Below the pieces are notes generated by a model that saw only the letters and a program-made list of their open reading frames with translations, ran no database searches and had not been told where the DNA came from. A stretch of 64,000 nucleotides of DNA from Medicago truncatula (lineage: Eukaryota; Streptophyta; Magnoliopsida; Fabales; Fabaceae), in the NCBI RefSeq assembly GCF_003473485.1, contig NC_053042.1, forward strand, positions 54,337,762 through 54,401,761, read 5' to 3'. This document shows positions 12,286 to 24,157 of the stretch, in pieces (the first letter of the stretch is position 1; each line of letters opens with the position of its first letter). The position numbers and the translations under genes were made by a program.

Positions 12286-12880
12286 CAAAAATGCATCTAA
12301 CAAAGCTTTTGCTTCTCCCATTCGGACTGACATCAAAGGTTCCAGCCATAGAGTGTTCACTCCGACAAACAAATCATCTCGTCCCTAATACATATTCCAA
12401 TACCAACTCATTATGATGAGAGAAAAAAAATGCTGGTAGGACGACACCATTGAATCAAACTGCTTTGCTTGAGCTGCTACCCTTGGGATCACGCTCGACC
12501 TCTACAAACCACATCAGCTGAACTTTCGACTTTATTTTCCCAAATTGTCAGGTTCCTACTCTTCCACAAGCTCCACATCGTGACAGCAAATATGCCACGG
12601 CAGTTGCTCCAAAACTTGAAACACACTTCCTAAACCACAGGTACTACTTCACTGATTGATTAAGCAGTTCAGCCATTCCCAAATGAGGCAACGTCTCTTG
12701 TCCCGCACCACCAAGGACACAGATCAGGAACGTGCGGGCCCTTATCTTGTAAACGCACACGAATAGGAACACAGTCACGCACCACACGACACATAAAAGA
12801 GTGAAATTTTGGAGGCACAGCCAGTTTCCACAGCAACTTCCAATAACCTGGCACCTTATACGCAGTCGTATCCATCATTT
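12286..12880 (-). pseudogene. LINE-derived zf-RVT remnant
   Basis: The minus-strand frame 12878-12669 reads YWKLLWKLAVPPKFHSFMCR, then VVRDCVPIRVRLQDKG, then CPWWCGTRDVASF. This is the zinc-binding reverse-transcriptase-associated domain (zf-RVT) of plant LINEs: W-K-L-L-W-K-L-x-V-P-P-K, then R-V-R-L-Q-D-K-G, then the Cys pair. Downstream on the same strand the coding traces continue in several frames with stops. It is dead and belongs to an old LINE insertion that is specific to copy A. Confidence 0.65.
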
Positions 12881-12889
12881 TCTTCCTAA

Positions 12890-13640
12890 TAAATGGTTAT
12901 TATGTCACGAAGTCCGGTTTCAACTTTTCTAAGCGACTATAAGAAATGTTGGTATATATTCCTTGAACCACTAAAGCAATGCAGCTCATGAACAAGACAG
13001 AATAAGTAGAGCCTGTCTTTCGAAAAAAAATAAGTACCAGAAGTGGAAAAATATATTAGCAGTACAGTATACTAGTGGCAGCCTGGTAGGTCCCCTTTTG
13101 TGCAATCCTTACATGCTAAAGGCTGCAGGCCAGTTGAAATGATCACTTTTCTTGATAGAAGCAGAACATGTTTTGCTTAAATGAAAATGAGATATAAATG
13201 CTCATCTTTCTCAACTTTCTTGATGCTCTCCATTTAAGGAATGCGGATTCCCTACCGTCAGGGGATGTGTTCACGCATTCATGACATTGGTGGCTGTCTG
13301 ATCGGACAGCCCATAAAAATGTTTTCATAAATCCAATACCGGGCTTAAATCTGATACGTTTGATCTTGATCAAGCGGACACCGATATACAACTGTGTGAA
13401 TTTGCGTATACATTGGGTGCGGGGGAACCGGGTCCCAATTTAAATCAGCTTGGTCTTGTTGGACCAAAATCAACCTTAATGCATCCACTTTTTTTAATGG
13501 AATCCGGCGGTTCTAAGTTTTAACAACATATAAAAGAAGAGGCAGACCAAGTTACACGCCAAACTTTAATTCCCACAGCAGCATACATATCATTAATAAC
13601 TGGCAACTACATGAGAAGAAATCTTCAAATTCATCAAAAT
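12890..13640. other. Intergenic, partly shared between the two blocks
   Basis: No gene seen. From about 13080 onward it aligns by eye with 23090-23460 of copy B (for example AAGACCAAGTTACAC near 13545 and 23446), which supports one duplication event covering genes and spacer together. Confidence 0.45.
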
Positions 13641-13643
13641 ACA

Positions 13644-13737
13644 CTACCAGTAATAGTAATTATAGAAAACAAACCGATGTCCTATAAACGCTACCAGTAA
13701 TAGTAATTATAGAAAACAAACCGATGTCCTATAACAC
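13644..13737. repeat. 47-bp tandem duplication downstream of ferredoxin A
   Basis: CTACCAGTAATAGTAATTAT and the next 27 bases occur at 13644 and again at 13691 with almost no difference. Copy B has a single related stretch near 23523, so the duplication happened after the block duplicated. It lies in the likely 3'UTR or just past it. Confidence 0.75.
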
Positions 13738-13864
13738 GTTTCCTTTCCTTATTTCCTAAAATGATTCAATAAGTTACACAAACACCAACCTAGTTTCACA
13801 ATAATCAGCTACATGACACATGGTCAAAACATGCACGGAAAAACTAACAAAAAGCATATATCAC

Positions 13865-14335
13865 TTAGTAGAGTTCTTCCTCCTTGTGTGTGTAAATCAC
13901 AGTATCTGATTTTGGGTATGAGACACAAGTGAGAAGATAACCCTTCTCGATTTGCTGCTCATCGAGGAAAGATTGATCAGACTGATCGACAGAACCCGTA
14001 ACCACTTGGCCAGCACAAGTAGAACATGCACCCGCTCTGCATGAATAAGGTAGCTCCACTCCAGCATCTTCGGCTGAATCCAGAATGTAAGAGTCATCAG
14101 GGGCATCAAATTCGTTCTCTGTTCCATCTGGTCCAATCAGTTTCACTTTGTATACTGCCATTGCAGATACTCTAAATGAGGAAGATTTTAGTCCAAATGT
14201 TTTGGACACATTCTTCACAGATCTCAAACTTGATGGACTCTTCCTCAGAGCACAAGATGTCCGAGACGGCGCTGTTCCGTACAATGAAGCTGTTGTAAGT
14301 CTCACAGCGGACATATTCACAGCTGACATTTTCAT
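13865..14335 (-). CDS. FD3: Root-type [2Fe-2S] ferredoxin, plastid, copy A
   Basis: The 156-residue intronless frame has a Ser/Thr/Arg-rich plastid transit peptide (about residues 1-59, with [14 protein letters not shown] before the cut). The mature protein then begins [17 protein letters not shown]. The cluster ligands are Cys99, Cys104, Cys107 and Cys137 (C-x4-C-x2-C-x29-C). The C-terminus HKEEELY resembles the non-photosynthetic Fd3 group rather than leaf ferredoxins. Fd3-type proteins take electrons from NADPH via root FNR and feed nitrite reductase, sulfite reductase and glutamate synthase. The 5' leader is interrupted by a long intron (acceptor TTCAG|GTATGAAAATG just before the start). 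The second ATG two codons later is the one that matches copy B. Confidence 0.95.
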   Translation of the reverse strand: MKMSAVNMSAVRLTTASLYGTAPSRTSCALRKSPSSLRSVKNVSKTFGLKSSSFRVSAMAVYKVKLIGPDGTENEFDAPDDSYILDSAEDAGVELPYSCRAGACSTCAGQVVTGSVDQSDQSFLDEQQIEKGYLLTCVSYPKSDTVIYTHKEEELY

Positions 14336-14340
14336 ACCTG

Positions 14341-16154
14341 AATAAAAATAAATATAAATAAAGTGCTATAAGAATTAACCATATAAAAAACAACAATGAC
14401 CATGTTTGAAAAAGATTATTTTTGAGAAATAGTCACTTCTTTTCTCCCCTTAGAGTTCTTACAAGAAATTTTCTATCACAAAGTTTTTTTTTTTGGAATG
14501 GCAAAATATAATATATATATATATATATATATATAACCTCCAAAACGCATGAACATCCTTGAGCACAAGGAGTACTTAAGTGCACATGAAGTGCTAAGAA
14601 CAGACGAATAAAAACCAAATACACAGAGGAAAAAGAAGCAAAAAAGAAAGAAATCATGTGTACCAGAGGCAATTTAAAGAATCAAGGTTACTCAATTATT
14701 ATGCACAGACTTAAAAGTGGCCCATCATCATAATGATATTTATTTCAAACACACAATGTATACTAGAACAATGACATATGCTCAAGGTTAAATTACACAT
14801 TACTCCTAAGCAAATTCGTACCCTCAAGTTTTCTTTGCATCACTTAACCTACTTAGCTTTAAGTATTAACTTTTTTGTCAACTTCTACGGAATTGTAAAA
14901 CTTTCTCAACCTACCACCTTAAAGTGTTTTTATAAGGAGGCTAAATGTTCCGGTAATTCATTTTGTTTTTCCCTTTTATCCACTTTAGGAATTAGGATGA
15001 CTCCGGTTGTCAGAAGTTGTATCTTATTAACAATCACTGGAATCAGATAGGTACCAAATACAGTATGAAAATACAGAATAACTAAGGTATAGAGTTATAT
15101 CATTGTAGAGCCAAAAAAAGCACCAGCAGCATCAGTAAAATACAATGTAGGATGAACATCATCACCCTTCTACCCCAGTCAAAAAAAGTATAGGATGAGA
15201 GAATGGAATAACATAGGTTATAAACTTGGTGGCAGAAAGGTGAGAGAGCCATCAAGTTCCTCACCAGTGTACCATTGGATCTATTAAAATAATTAAAGGG
15301 TTCAGATATATTAAAAAATTAAGAGTAGCACATAAGTCTTCCCTCACCCAATCCCTCCTTGTTTAACTCTTTCCCTGCTAAACCTTCCTTGTTATGATGT
15401 CTTCACCTTCAATTTACGCCACTGACTTATCTTGTTTTCTACTCAAGTGTAAAATCAATTATTGTTCAGCACAACCAGAAAAGTTGCGACCCATGATAAT
15501 AATAACATAAAAAAAGGATAGTCCAGTGCACCAAAAGTCCCGCATATGCAGGGTCCAGGGATAACAATAACATCAGTAATAACAAATAATGGGTGAACAG
15601 GAATTCACGACAACAATTTATGCAACCAAATAAAATCCAAAACCTATAGTTCAACAAAAACCAATAACCCGAACTAAGGATCTGTTAGTCCACATAAAAT
15701 TGGAATCTGTAATTAAGAAGATTGTATCATTTGAGAGCAAACCAATTAGTTCAAGTGAGGAAAATTATACTATGCTAAAAAGACTAATGAATGTTACTTA
15801 TGAATTGCAAAATGATTCAGTCACTATGATATTGATTTTCCCTCAAAAAAAAAAACTAAGATATTGATTTCTATCTTTCTCAATCATATGAATATTGGGA
15901 TATGATTGATGATTCCACAGAATTAGTGATAATAATAATAATAATAATAAATTAATGGAGATGCAAAACAACAACAACAACAACAGGGTGTGGATCAAAA
16001 TCAAACAATTGAAAAACATGATTTGAAATTCGTGATCTATAATATTAGGGATCAAAAAAATAATATGAGTATGATGATTACGATTAACCTGAAAGCATAT
16101 GAAAGATTTGCGAAAAGGAGGAAATTAGTTAGGGGGTAAAGAAAGACGCTTACA
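14341..16154 (-). promoter_or_regulatory. 5'UTR intron of ferredoxin copy A
   Basis: The minus strand reads a GA-rich leader ending CTCAAACT|GTAAGCG near 16154. About 1.8 kb of intron follows, then the acceptor TTTTTATTCAG next to the start codon. Copy B has the same architecture with about 1 kb. Inside are an (AT)n tract near 14508-14534 and AAT/AAC simple repeats near 15930-15985, but no gene. Leader introns in plant housekeeping genes often raise expression; that is an inference here. Confidence 0.6.
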
Positions 16155-16322
16155 GTTTGAGAGAGAAGGAAGTGCTACCCAGGAGAGTTTGAGAGAGAGA
16201 GAGAGAGTGAAAGTGACCTTTAGATTGTCCGGTGGGACACAACACGAATGTGACTTCGTTCACTATTGTCTTCCACTTTCATTTGTCCTTTCTAGAGTTC
16301 AATCCAATCAAATTTTAACAAC

Positions 16323-17294
16323 CATAGTTTTAAAACTCGGCTCGAACATCAACTTGGTGGGGTATTGGATTAATGGGTCAATAGTCGAACCACTAAGTCA
16401 TTGATCGAACGGCATGACTGAATCGGAACCACTCGGATGACTTGGTTAGATAACTCGGTCCTTAGATTAAATTTATATAGTTATTTAACCGGATTAAATC
16501 GGATGACTCGGTCGTATTCCTATCTTTTTGTTATTTTTATTTGATATATTTTATGAATAATCAATAAAGTAATAATTTTATAAGATATAGATGTTTAATA
16601 TTTTTTTTAAGAAAGGTGTACAAGAGTAGTAATATTTAAAAATAAAAGCCTTTAAGCAAAATTGAAAAGGTAAGCACCAATAATTGTACAAAGATAGATA
16701 GTTGATAGTTCCCAATGTTTACTTTTACGATAAAAAAAATTAAAAAAATTCTGCTAGGTCTTAATGTCATATAAAGTTGAAAACATAACCAATTTTTTTG
16801 ATGTTGCAGACCTGTATAGTGTCGCCTCCTACCTCCCTTACCCTCATCTTCTATTCTCTTTATAAGTCAAAATCTACATCCATCCAAACCAGTAGATCTA
16901 AACTTTAAAAAGCACATATCAGATCTAAAATTTCCTTCATGGTAAATCACGAGTTGATTAATTTCAATCATGTTCTTGCCTTCTTTATATTCTTCCCTTC
17001 CGTCGCCGGATTTATGTTATGTGATTTTTTTCCAGTATCTAAGAATCTTCTTCCCTTCTGTCGGTCTGTTCTATGATTTTTTATTTTTTTTTTAGTTTTT
17101 CTGATTTTTTATTGACCCGGTCCGGTTCATCAAACCTGCCGAGTCACCGGTTTTCACCGGTTTTTAGCGAGTCATACCGGTTTTGACTGGTTCAACTACA
17201 TCTCCGATCCAATAAGCAGACCGAACCGGTCACATCCCCGGTTCACGGTTCGATCGGTCGAACCGGCCGGGCCGGTCCGAGTTTTAAAACTATG
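16323..17294. mobile_element. Non-autonomous DNA element with CATAG termini, 972 bp
   Basis: Both ends read CATAGTTTTAAAACTCGG on their respective strands and continue as GC-richer subterminal repeats (GGTTCGA and CCGGTTC words). The flanks are TTAACAAC on each side (16315-16322 and 17295-17302), an exact 8-bp target duplication, which suits a hAT-type transposase. It has no coding capacity. It marks the right edge of recognisable copy A, just upstream of the ferredoxin leader. Confidence 0.8.
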
Positions 17295-17401
17295 TTAACA
17301 ACTATATTTGGTGGATTCTACCCTCACATGTGTATCATTTAATTTTGGACAATGTTAACATGGGGCATTGGTTAAGCAAGTAATGTAATTATTACTTAAT
17401 A

Positions 17402-17532
17402 ATATTCCCTCAGTTTTTAAATATAAGTAAAATTGATTTTTTAGGTTCATTTAACGATGTATGTGGCCCATGTTATAAATCACATACATTATTAAATGAA
17501 TGAATCTAAAAAATTAATTTTGTTTGGGAGTA
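17402..17532. mobile_element. Decayed Stowaway-like MITE
   Basis: TTCCCTCAGTTTTTAAATATAAG at the left pairs loosely with an inverted right end (AATTTTGTTTGGGAGTAA), and the inner arms pair around a centre near 17465 (AGGTTCATTTAACGATGTATG and its inverse). The pattern matches the CTCCCTCCGTCCC family found intact at 26163 but is worn. Confidence 0.5.
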
Positions 17533-18139
17533 AGTAACAGTTTATATTTTCAAACAAAAATTTTATTTATAGATTCTACCCTGGAGCACCCTTTAAATTA
17601 TACCATTAAATTTATTTAAAAGAATTTAAGGGTTAAGATTTGATGGAAATAAAAAAGCAACACATATGTGTTCTTCCACCCAATCAGTTTGGCCATGTTT
17701 CCTTGGAGAAGTGAGGCGTTTGGATTGTTACGTCAATGTAATTCAGTAGGTTGAAATTGAAAATCAGATTTAATAGCAAGAATTTAACTTGAAAACCTAG
17801 AAGTTTCTTCACTTTATTAATTTTTTCAAGTCAGAATTTCGTTTTGTGAAGCTTTAATTGAAATTCAACCTAAATAAAATTTGGATCTTTTTTAATTTTA
17901 AGTTTAATAATGAAAATTAAGTAGTGAAAGAAGGAGGTTTTGCTGGGACACAGAAAAAGAGCAAAGATTAGGTGGGAGAATTAAATTGTTTTAATAGATC
18001 CAATGGTGTAAACTGGGTGGTCCACCGGTGAGGGACTTAATTGCTCCCTCGCCTTAGAATCCACCACTATATTTTGGTTATTCCTAAAAAACTATATTTT
18101 TGTTTTTTGTTTTTTTAATACAAGAGGACCTTAGTTCAA

Positions 18140-18665
18140 AAGAAAGGAAACTTAACGCTTACTTAATTAAGCGAGGTGTTGCAACACTAACATAATTAGC
18201 TAAAAAACATGATCTCATCTGAATAGGACATTGTTCATAAGTAATCAAAGAAGAGCCACCGTCACACACCAAGTTAGCCAGTACATCTGCACAAGAATTT
18301 GCTTTTCTAAAAGTATAACATAATTTGCTTTTCTATGTTGGTGTTGCAACACCAACATAATTAGCTCAAAAACATGATCTCATCTGAATAGGACATTGTT
18401 CATAAATAATCAAAGAAGAGCCACCGTCACACACCAAGTTAGCCAGTACATCTGCACAAGAATTTGCTTTTCTAAAAGTATGACAAATGCGAACCTCCCA
18501 ATTCAATTCTAACAAGTTTCTAATATTTGTCAACAAACTCAACCTCGTTGTTTATCGACCTTTACCACCATCCACAAGGTTGGAAACAACTGCTTTGGAA
18601 TCAACATGAAGCTCCACTTTATGAAAATCACGTTCTTGAGCTTCTAATATTTTTGTTGTTTTAGA
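18140..18665 (-). pseudogene. LINE-derived RNase H remnant with internal duplication
   Basis: The minus strand from 18665 shows the C-terminal half of an RNase H-like domain: HKVELHVDSKAVVSNLVDGG, later LLELNWEVRICHTF, then KANSCADVLANLVCDGG. The Asp-Ser and the late A-D-x-L-A-N match the RVT_3 family. The last 140 bp of coding occur twice, starting at 18175 and 18340 (period 165 bp) with a handful of differences. A stop interrupts the frame upstream, so it is a fossil LINE piece. Confidence 0.55.
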
Positions 18666-18669
18666 TAAA

Positions 18670-19955
18670 AAAAACAATGTTATTCGAACATCCAAATAAC
18701 AACAACTATTTGATAACTTCTATAAAAATACACAATTCATAACTATCGATGTGACTAGAAGAGAGAGAAATAAGTAATTAAAAAATGAAATAGTATTTAT
18801 ACATATAAATATATGGTGTTGGACAACACAAAAGTTGTCAAGATAACATTTCACCTGGGTTGGTCTGATAATATCGACTTAAGATCTGAGAGTGCTCTTC
18901 TTTAAAATATCAGGTTCGATTCTCCTCGATGTTAGTTTCTCAAAAAAAAAAAAAAAACTCAAAACAATATCATGTCTTATAGTTATTAGATCAGTTTTTC
19001 TCTTTTGTCCGAGTTTAAACTCAACAACTTCAACTCCGTATCATTTAACGCAAACTAATTGAGCTACCCAACCCCAATAATATCATGTCTATCGAGAAGA
19101 TATTTTAACACATTGTTTTCTCTCTATCTCTCTTCCTATCACATCATCAATTTACCACATCTATAACATCGCTCTCTCTTATCTCTATCTCCCTGATGGT
19201 GTATACATCTTTGAGGTGTCTAACAAATATTTTCCCAATAACAATATGCATTCGAACATAACATATTACACTAACACTACCATCAACACCGATTTTTAAG
19301 CCATTTACTGTCATGATAGCCTAAAAGCTCGCAGCATCTTTTGCCTTGATGCCAACTTGTGCTCAACTTGTGTCAAATGAGACTATTATTTGTAATCAAT
19401 ACTAATTAGTAGCTCCATTTATTGATCCAGTCATTTATTAAACCAAGTATCCTTGCTTTGCTTCATGAACCACCAAGCCACTTTTACAGTCCTAATGCTT
19501 TCACATCAGCAACTTTCGGGTTAGAGCAGATAAATCATGTCATTATATGTGCATCCGCAGCCTTCAATATAAATACCAGTGACAGAACTCCTATTATGAT
19601 ATAACTATGCCCAGAATCTATACCCCCTGCTGTACCTTTATGTGTTCCAGTCAGTCACACCACACCACCAGTCCCTAGACATTTTGCTCAACCTCCACCA
19701 AACACATCCAGTCTGGACACACTTTGTGGCCTATAGAAGTTATTTGCTGGATGAGTAACCCAAGCAACCTCCACCATCTCTTCAAACACCAAAGTCACAG
19801 CCATCCGCTTGGTTTCTTTGGATGCCATGCATCGGCTTTCAAAAACGCAGGATCAAAGAAACCAACATAAGGTGGAGAAATATTAGTTATTGGCTTGCTG
19901 TTTTTATTAAACATTGACCCTCTAAATATGAAATGTCTGTGATTTGATTGAGTAT
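18670..19955. other. Intergenic spacer between the two blocks
   Basis: No gene recognised. A poly-A run lies near 18940. Around 19420-19850 short minus- and plus-strand frames carry no motif I can name. Confidence 0.35.
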
Positions 19956-19982
19956 TATTACAAAGTTTTAACTCTTGTTAGA

Positions 19983-20131
19983 ATAACACTACTCTTGTTA
20001 GAAAGAGCACTTTATGATTATACAAAGTTTTATTAAACATTGACCCTCTAGATTCTTTCCCTCTCCTATTCCAAAGATACAGTTAAAACTTTGTATAATC
20101 ATAAAGTGCTCTTTCTAACAAGAGTAGTGTT
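19983..20131. repeat. Near-perfect inverted repeat, about 50-bp arms
   Basis: ATAACACTACTCTTGTTAGA, followed by AAGAGCACTTTATGATTATA and CAAAGTTTT, occupies the left arm (about 19983-20031). It returns in reverse complement at about 20081-20131. The loop holds a second copy of AACATTGACCCTCTA, seen first at 19913. It lies exactly where copy B of the block begins, so it may be a scar of the duplication or a small foldback element. Confidence 0.7.
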
Positions 20132-20658
20132 ATTTGAACAACCATATGAAACAACTTATGTGACAACTTCTTTTCTCTCTCTTTTCATTGGTCAAAAACA
20201 ATGGAGAGAGAAAAAGGAAGAGAGAGTATAAGAGAATAAAAACCAAGGATGGTTCGAACGCTCCCCAGATCCCTCTCGGATTAACTTTAAAACAGGCCAT
20301 AGATAGCAAAATATGTTGTCAAAAAGGATTAGTGGTTTCTTACAAAAATCTGAAGGGAAGGATTTTAGATACGAAAGAACCAGATATTACTGCTTCATTC
20401 ATTCTAATGAAATGAGTATTGCTAAAGGCGATGAAGATTATGAGATAGGCACAGATATAAACAAAACTAGAGATCGCATAGATGTAAGTTAAGGGGACTT
20501 CAAAAACAAGTCTAACACATGTCCACATGTCTGATCCTCAGAATAAACATATACGTAATATAGTTCCTTCATAAAATGCTAAAAAATATGCAGGTTCTTT
20601 AGCATGAACATTGCAACCTAATATCATCCAGTTGCTGACCCAGCAATCTTCAAGATCC

Positions 20659-21190
20659 CTAAAGAAACAGACTTTTGCATTCACCATTTGCTAGTTGGCA
20701 TAACTGATTGTAAGAGTTGACATCTACAAAGAAAGCCAAATCAAAATTAACTTGTAGATTTAAGTTGTGAACAAAATGATTGACAAACGCCATTTAATAT
20801 GCGACAGTTTTCTTCTTTTTCAAAATTTAGAAGTTCCCTAATTAATTGATAACAAAAACAGAATTCAACAAGACTACCATAACAAAAACAAGTAAGAAAA
20901 CTATATAGATAAAAACAATAGTGCTTCTTACCAAATGTGGCACCAAAGTCAGTCAATATTTCAGCATGGATAGAGTTGTTACTTTCAGCAATGCCAATAA
21001 CCTCAACATAATTCATGACAGGGACTTGTGATGATAGCCCTTTTACAATTATCTGAGATTCATCAGTGGACTTGCCCGTGATTGTCGCACCATCAGAATG
21101 ATTCACCTGAACCACTGCTCTTACTCTTTTTCCAATGAAATTGGGAAGAACTTGGGCATTGACAAATGCAGCAGGATTTGAAGTGTCCAT
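20659..21190 (-). CDS. RPA3B: Replication protein A 14-kDa subunit-like (RPA3), copy B
   Basis: Exons 21190-20932 and 20723-20659 join across a GT-AG intron (donor G|GTAAGA, acceptor GTAG|ATGTC) into 107 residues with the same OB fold as copy A. Differences from copy A are Asp17Asn, Lys22Arg, Arg75His, Phe102Cys and Arg103Lys. The last two fall in the C-terminal helix that in RPA3 helps build the trimerisation bundle, so this copy might assemble less well; that is an inference. The leader again has an intron: donor near 21764 (ACG|GTAATT) and acceptor TTTCAG|GCCATGG. All splice sites are intact and there are no stops, so it is probably expressed. Confidence 0.9.
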
Positions 21191-21849
21191 GGCCTGAAAC
21201 AGAGTAGAAATAAAAAACCAAAAATATAAAAAAGATTCAAGCTTTATAGACTTAACTCGAACAATAATTAAGCAACTGAAATTTCTGATTTCTTGGATAT
21301 GATCAAAAACATAAAATCAACAAGATCCTGAGCAAAAATTTATAGTTTTAACTTGAAACCCATATCATAATTCTATGTTAAAGGGAAAAATAACGATTTG
21401 CCAGACAAAGTCAAAAAAGATTTAAGCTTTATAGACTTAACTCAAACAAGAATTAAGCAATTGAAATTTCTGATTTCTGGGTTATGATAAAAAAAAACTT
21501 CAAATCAACAAGATCTTAAAAAAAAAAATCTAGTTTTGACTTAAAACCCAAATCATAATTCTATGTTAAAGGGGGAAAATAAAAATAACAACAGGAAAAA
21601 GAAAAAAAAACTATATGCAAAACAAAGTCTTTGACGACTTTTAACAAACATGATAAGTGCATAAAAAAGGGGAATATGGTGGAAATTGGGTATAAAGAAT
21701 GAATCACTTGAAACAAAAGACATAAATCATTGAATCACAGAAGAAAAGTTGAGAGAGAATTACCGTAAGAAGTTGTTGTTTCGGAGGAATGAAATTGAAA
21801 CCCTAAGAATGAATGAAACGAAGAGAAACCCTAAAATGCGTTTGCGTAA

Positions 21850-23640
21850 TTTGAGTTGAGAGAGAGCTACAACACGGAAAAGGTTATAAATAATAGAAGC
21901 GGGAAAGATACAATCAATTGTGTTCTTTATGGCGGGAAACTAGTATTACTGACTTTACGATTTTCTCCCTGCTGCAAATCTACTTTATTTTGAGCTGTTT
22001 GTTAGGTGTTTATTTTTGAACTGTTTGTTGGCGGGAAAGATAAAATCAATTATCATTACTCGCTACGTCTTAAATTAGGTGTTTATTTTAAGTTTTACAC
22101 GGTTATTAAAAAAATCATTTATGATGTTGATTTTAATGATAATTGTATGTTAATGAAAAAAATAATAAATATTGTATTTATATTGTAAAATGGACGGATA
22201 ATTTAAGAAAAAAATAGTAAAGAGAACACTTATTTTGAAACAGGTAAAGTATAATTAGAAAAATGTGAAAAATAATATATTATAATTTGTGTAGTCAAAA
22301 CTCTTGCAAAAAATGTTATTTTCAATGTTTTTTTATTTATTTATTAACCAATGAAGCACTAATTAGTATGACCCTTTTTTTTTTTTTTTTTTTTTATTTC
22401 TACTAGCGTTGGGACATGTATTAATATATGTCTTTTTTATTTTCTATTGTATGTATATTAGAAAATATTATTATTATTTTTTAAATATTTATAAGATACT
22501 TCACAAATAGTCTTAGATGCATATTTTGAAAAATACGAAGGTTATAAAAAAGGTGAGATAAAGTTGTGAATCTTCAATGAAGCTATATATAATTCAATTT
22601 AAAATGGGGGATATACTTCTTGAATCAGTAAACTTACTTCTTGATGAACCCGACTTAAAAAATCGTGTTTTTTTATGGATGATAATAACGAGAGGGAAGA
22701 AATTAAACCAATCAACATTAGACAAAACTTGTTTTGAATTGGTTTTAGTGTTGTTTAGTTTTTGTTGATATCTCAACATAGGGATACAATTAGATTGTGA
22801 TTTATAAAAACTCAATATTTTGTGATTTTTATAAATCACAAAATTAGATAAAATTTGGACACATTCTTTTGTTTTGAATTTGGATGATTCAATCGATTAA
22901 CATTAGATAAAATTTAAATTTATTTTGAATTTTTTTAGCGCTATTTTTGTTGATATACCCCAACATATGGATAAAATAGTTTATGATTTATAGGAAAACT
23001 CTTTTGTATTTTAATCGCAAGTATATTTTTTTTAAAATTGAGATCCGTGTAAATCACAAGTATATTTTTTAAAAAATTGAGATCCGTGTAATAGTGGTAG
23101 GTTCACTCTTGTGCAATCCTTACATAAGGTTGTAACTCTAAGCCACAGTTGAAATGCTCGCTTTTTTTCATACTTCAATGAAAATTAGATGTAAGAGCTC
23201 ATCTTGATGAAAACGGTGAAAAAAAAAAAAAAAAAACTCACATAAATTAACAATATAAGGATAAAGAAATCAACGATATTCTCACTTTCTTTGCCTTCTT
23301 GACGTTCTCGATTAAATTTATGTCAGATTGGTCGTGTTAGACCAAAATTAATTTTAATGATGTAATAAAAAAAAATCAATATTAATGCACCAACCTTTTG
23401 ATGGAATCCGATGCTTCCAAGTTTTAATAACATATAAAAGAAGAAGACCAAGTTACACACCAAAGTTCAATTGCCACAGCAGCATATACGTGAGAATAAA
23501 TCTTCCACTGCATCAAACTAGGCTACTAGTAATAGTACATTTTAAAAACAAACTTATCTCCTATAAATTGTTTCCTTTCTTTATTTCCTACAATGATCAT
23601 TAAGTTACACAAACAGCAAGAGTTTCACAATAATAAGCTA
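21850..23640. other. Intergenic inside copy B
   Basis: Extremely AT-rich with a long T run at 22376-22396. Two nearly identical words, AAATTGAGATCCGTGTAA, stand at 23035 and 23074. The stretch from about 23090 matches copy A spacer. No gene seen. Confidence 0.4.
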
Positions 23641-23684
23641 CATGACACATAATCAAAGCAAAACTAACAAAAATCATATATCAC

Positions 23685-24149
23685 TTAGCAGAGTTCTTCC
23701 TCCTTGTGTGTGTAGATCACAGTATCTGATTTTGGGTATGAGACACATGTGAGAAGATAACCCTTCTCAATTTGCTGCTTGTCGAGGAAAGATTGATCAG
23801 ACTGATCAACAGAACCCGAAACCACTTGGCCGGCACAGGTAGAACATGCACCAGCTCTGCATGAGTAAGGTAGCTCCACTCCAGCTTCTTCAGCTGAATC
23901 CAGAATGTAATAGTCATCGGGGGCATCAAATTCGTTCTCTGTACCATCTGGTTGAATCAGTTTCACTTTGTATACTGCCATTGCTGAGATTCTAAATGAG
24001 GAAGATTTTAGTCCAAATCTTTTGGACACATTCTTCACAGATCTCAAAGTTGATGGATTCTTCAGAAGAGCACAAGATGTCCTAGAGGAAGCCGTTCCGT
24101 GCAAAGAAGCTGTCGGAAGTCTCATGGTGGACATATTCACCGCTGACAT
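23685..24149 (-). CDS. FD3: Root-type [2Fe-2S] ferredoxin, plastid, copy B
   Basis: The 154-residue intronless frame parallels copy A: transit peptide to about residue 57, mature start [17 protein letters not shown], and cluster ligands Cys97, Cys102, Cys105 and Cys135. The transit peptide differs more than the mature part, as is usual for plastid targeting sequences. The last residue is Cys instead of the Tyr of copy A and the aromatic residue usual in this group. That adds an exposed thiol away from the cluster. The leader intron acceptor (GATTCAG|AATAAAAATG) directly precedes the start. It is likely functional and redundant with copy A. Confidence 0.94.
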   Translation of the reverse strand: MSAVNMSTMRLPTASLHGTASSRTSCALLKNPSTLRSVKNVSKRFGLKSSSFRISAMAVYKVKLIQPDGTENEFDAPDDYYILDSAEEAGVELPYSCRAGACSTCAGQVVSGSVDQSDQSFLDKQQIEKGYLLTCVSYPKSDTVIYTHKEEELC

Positions 24150-24157
24150 TTTTATTC

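Larger units (their letters stand above)
8690..16310. repeat. Segmental duplication, copy A (RPA3-ferredoxin block)
   Basis: This block and 20050-25330 carry the same items in the same order and strand: an upstream module, an RPA3-like gene, a ferredoxin gene and its 5' region. Similarity also extends through intergenic DNA, for example TTGTGCAATCCTTACAT (13099 and 23112), and through both 5'UTR introns. Copy A is longer because it has gained a Tourist-like MITE (11037-11408), a zf-RVT remnant and a longer ferredoxin leader intron. At its right edge it was entered by the 16323-17294 element. Confidence 0.85.
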
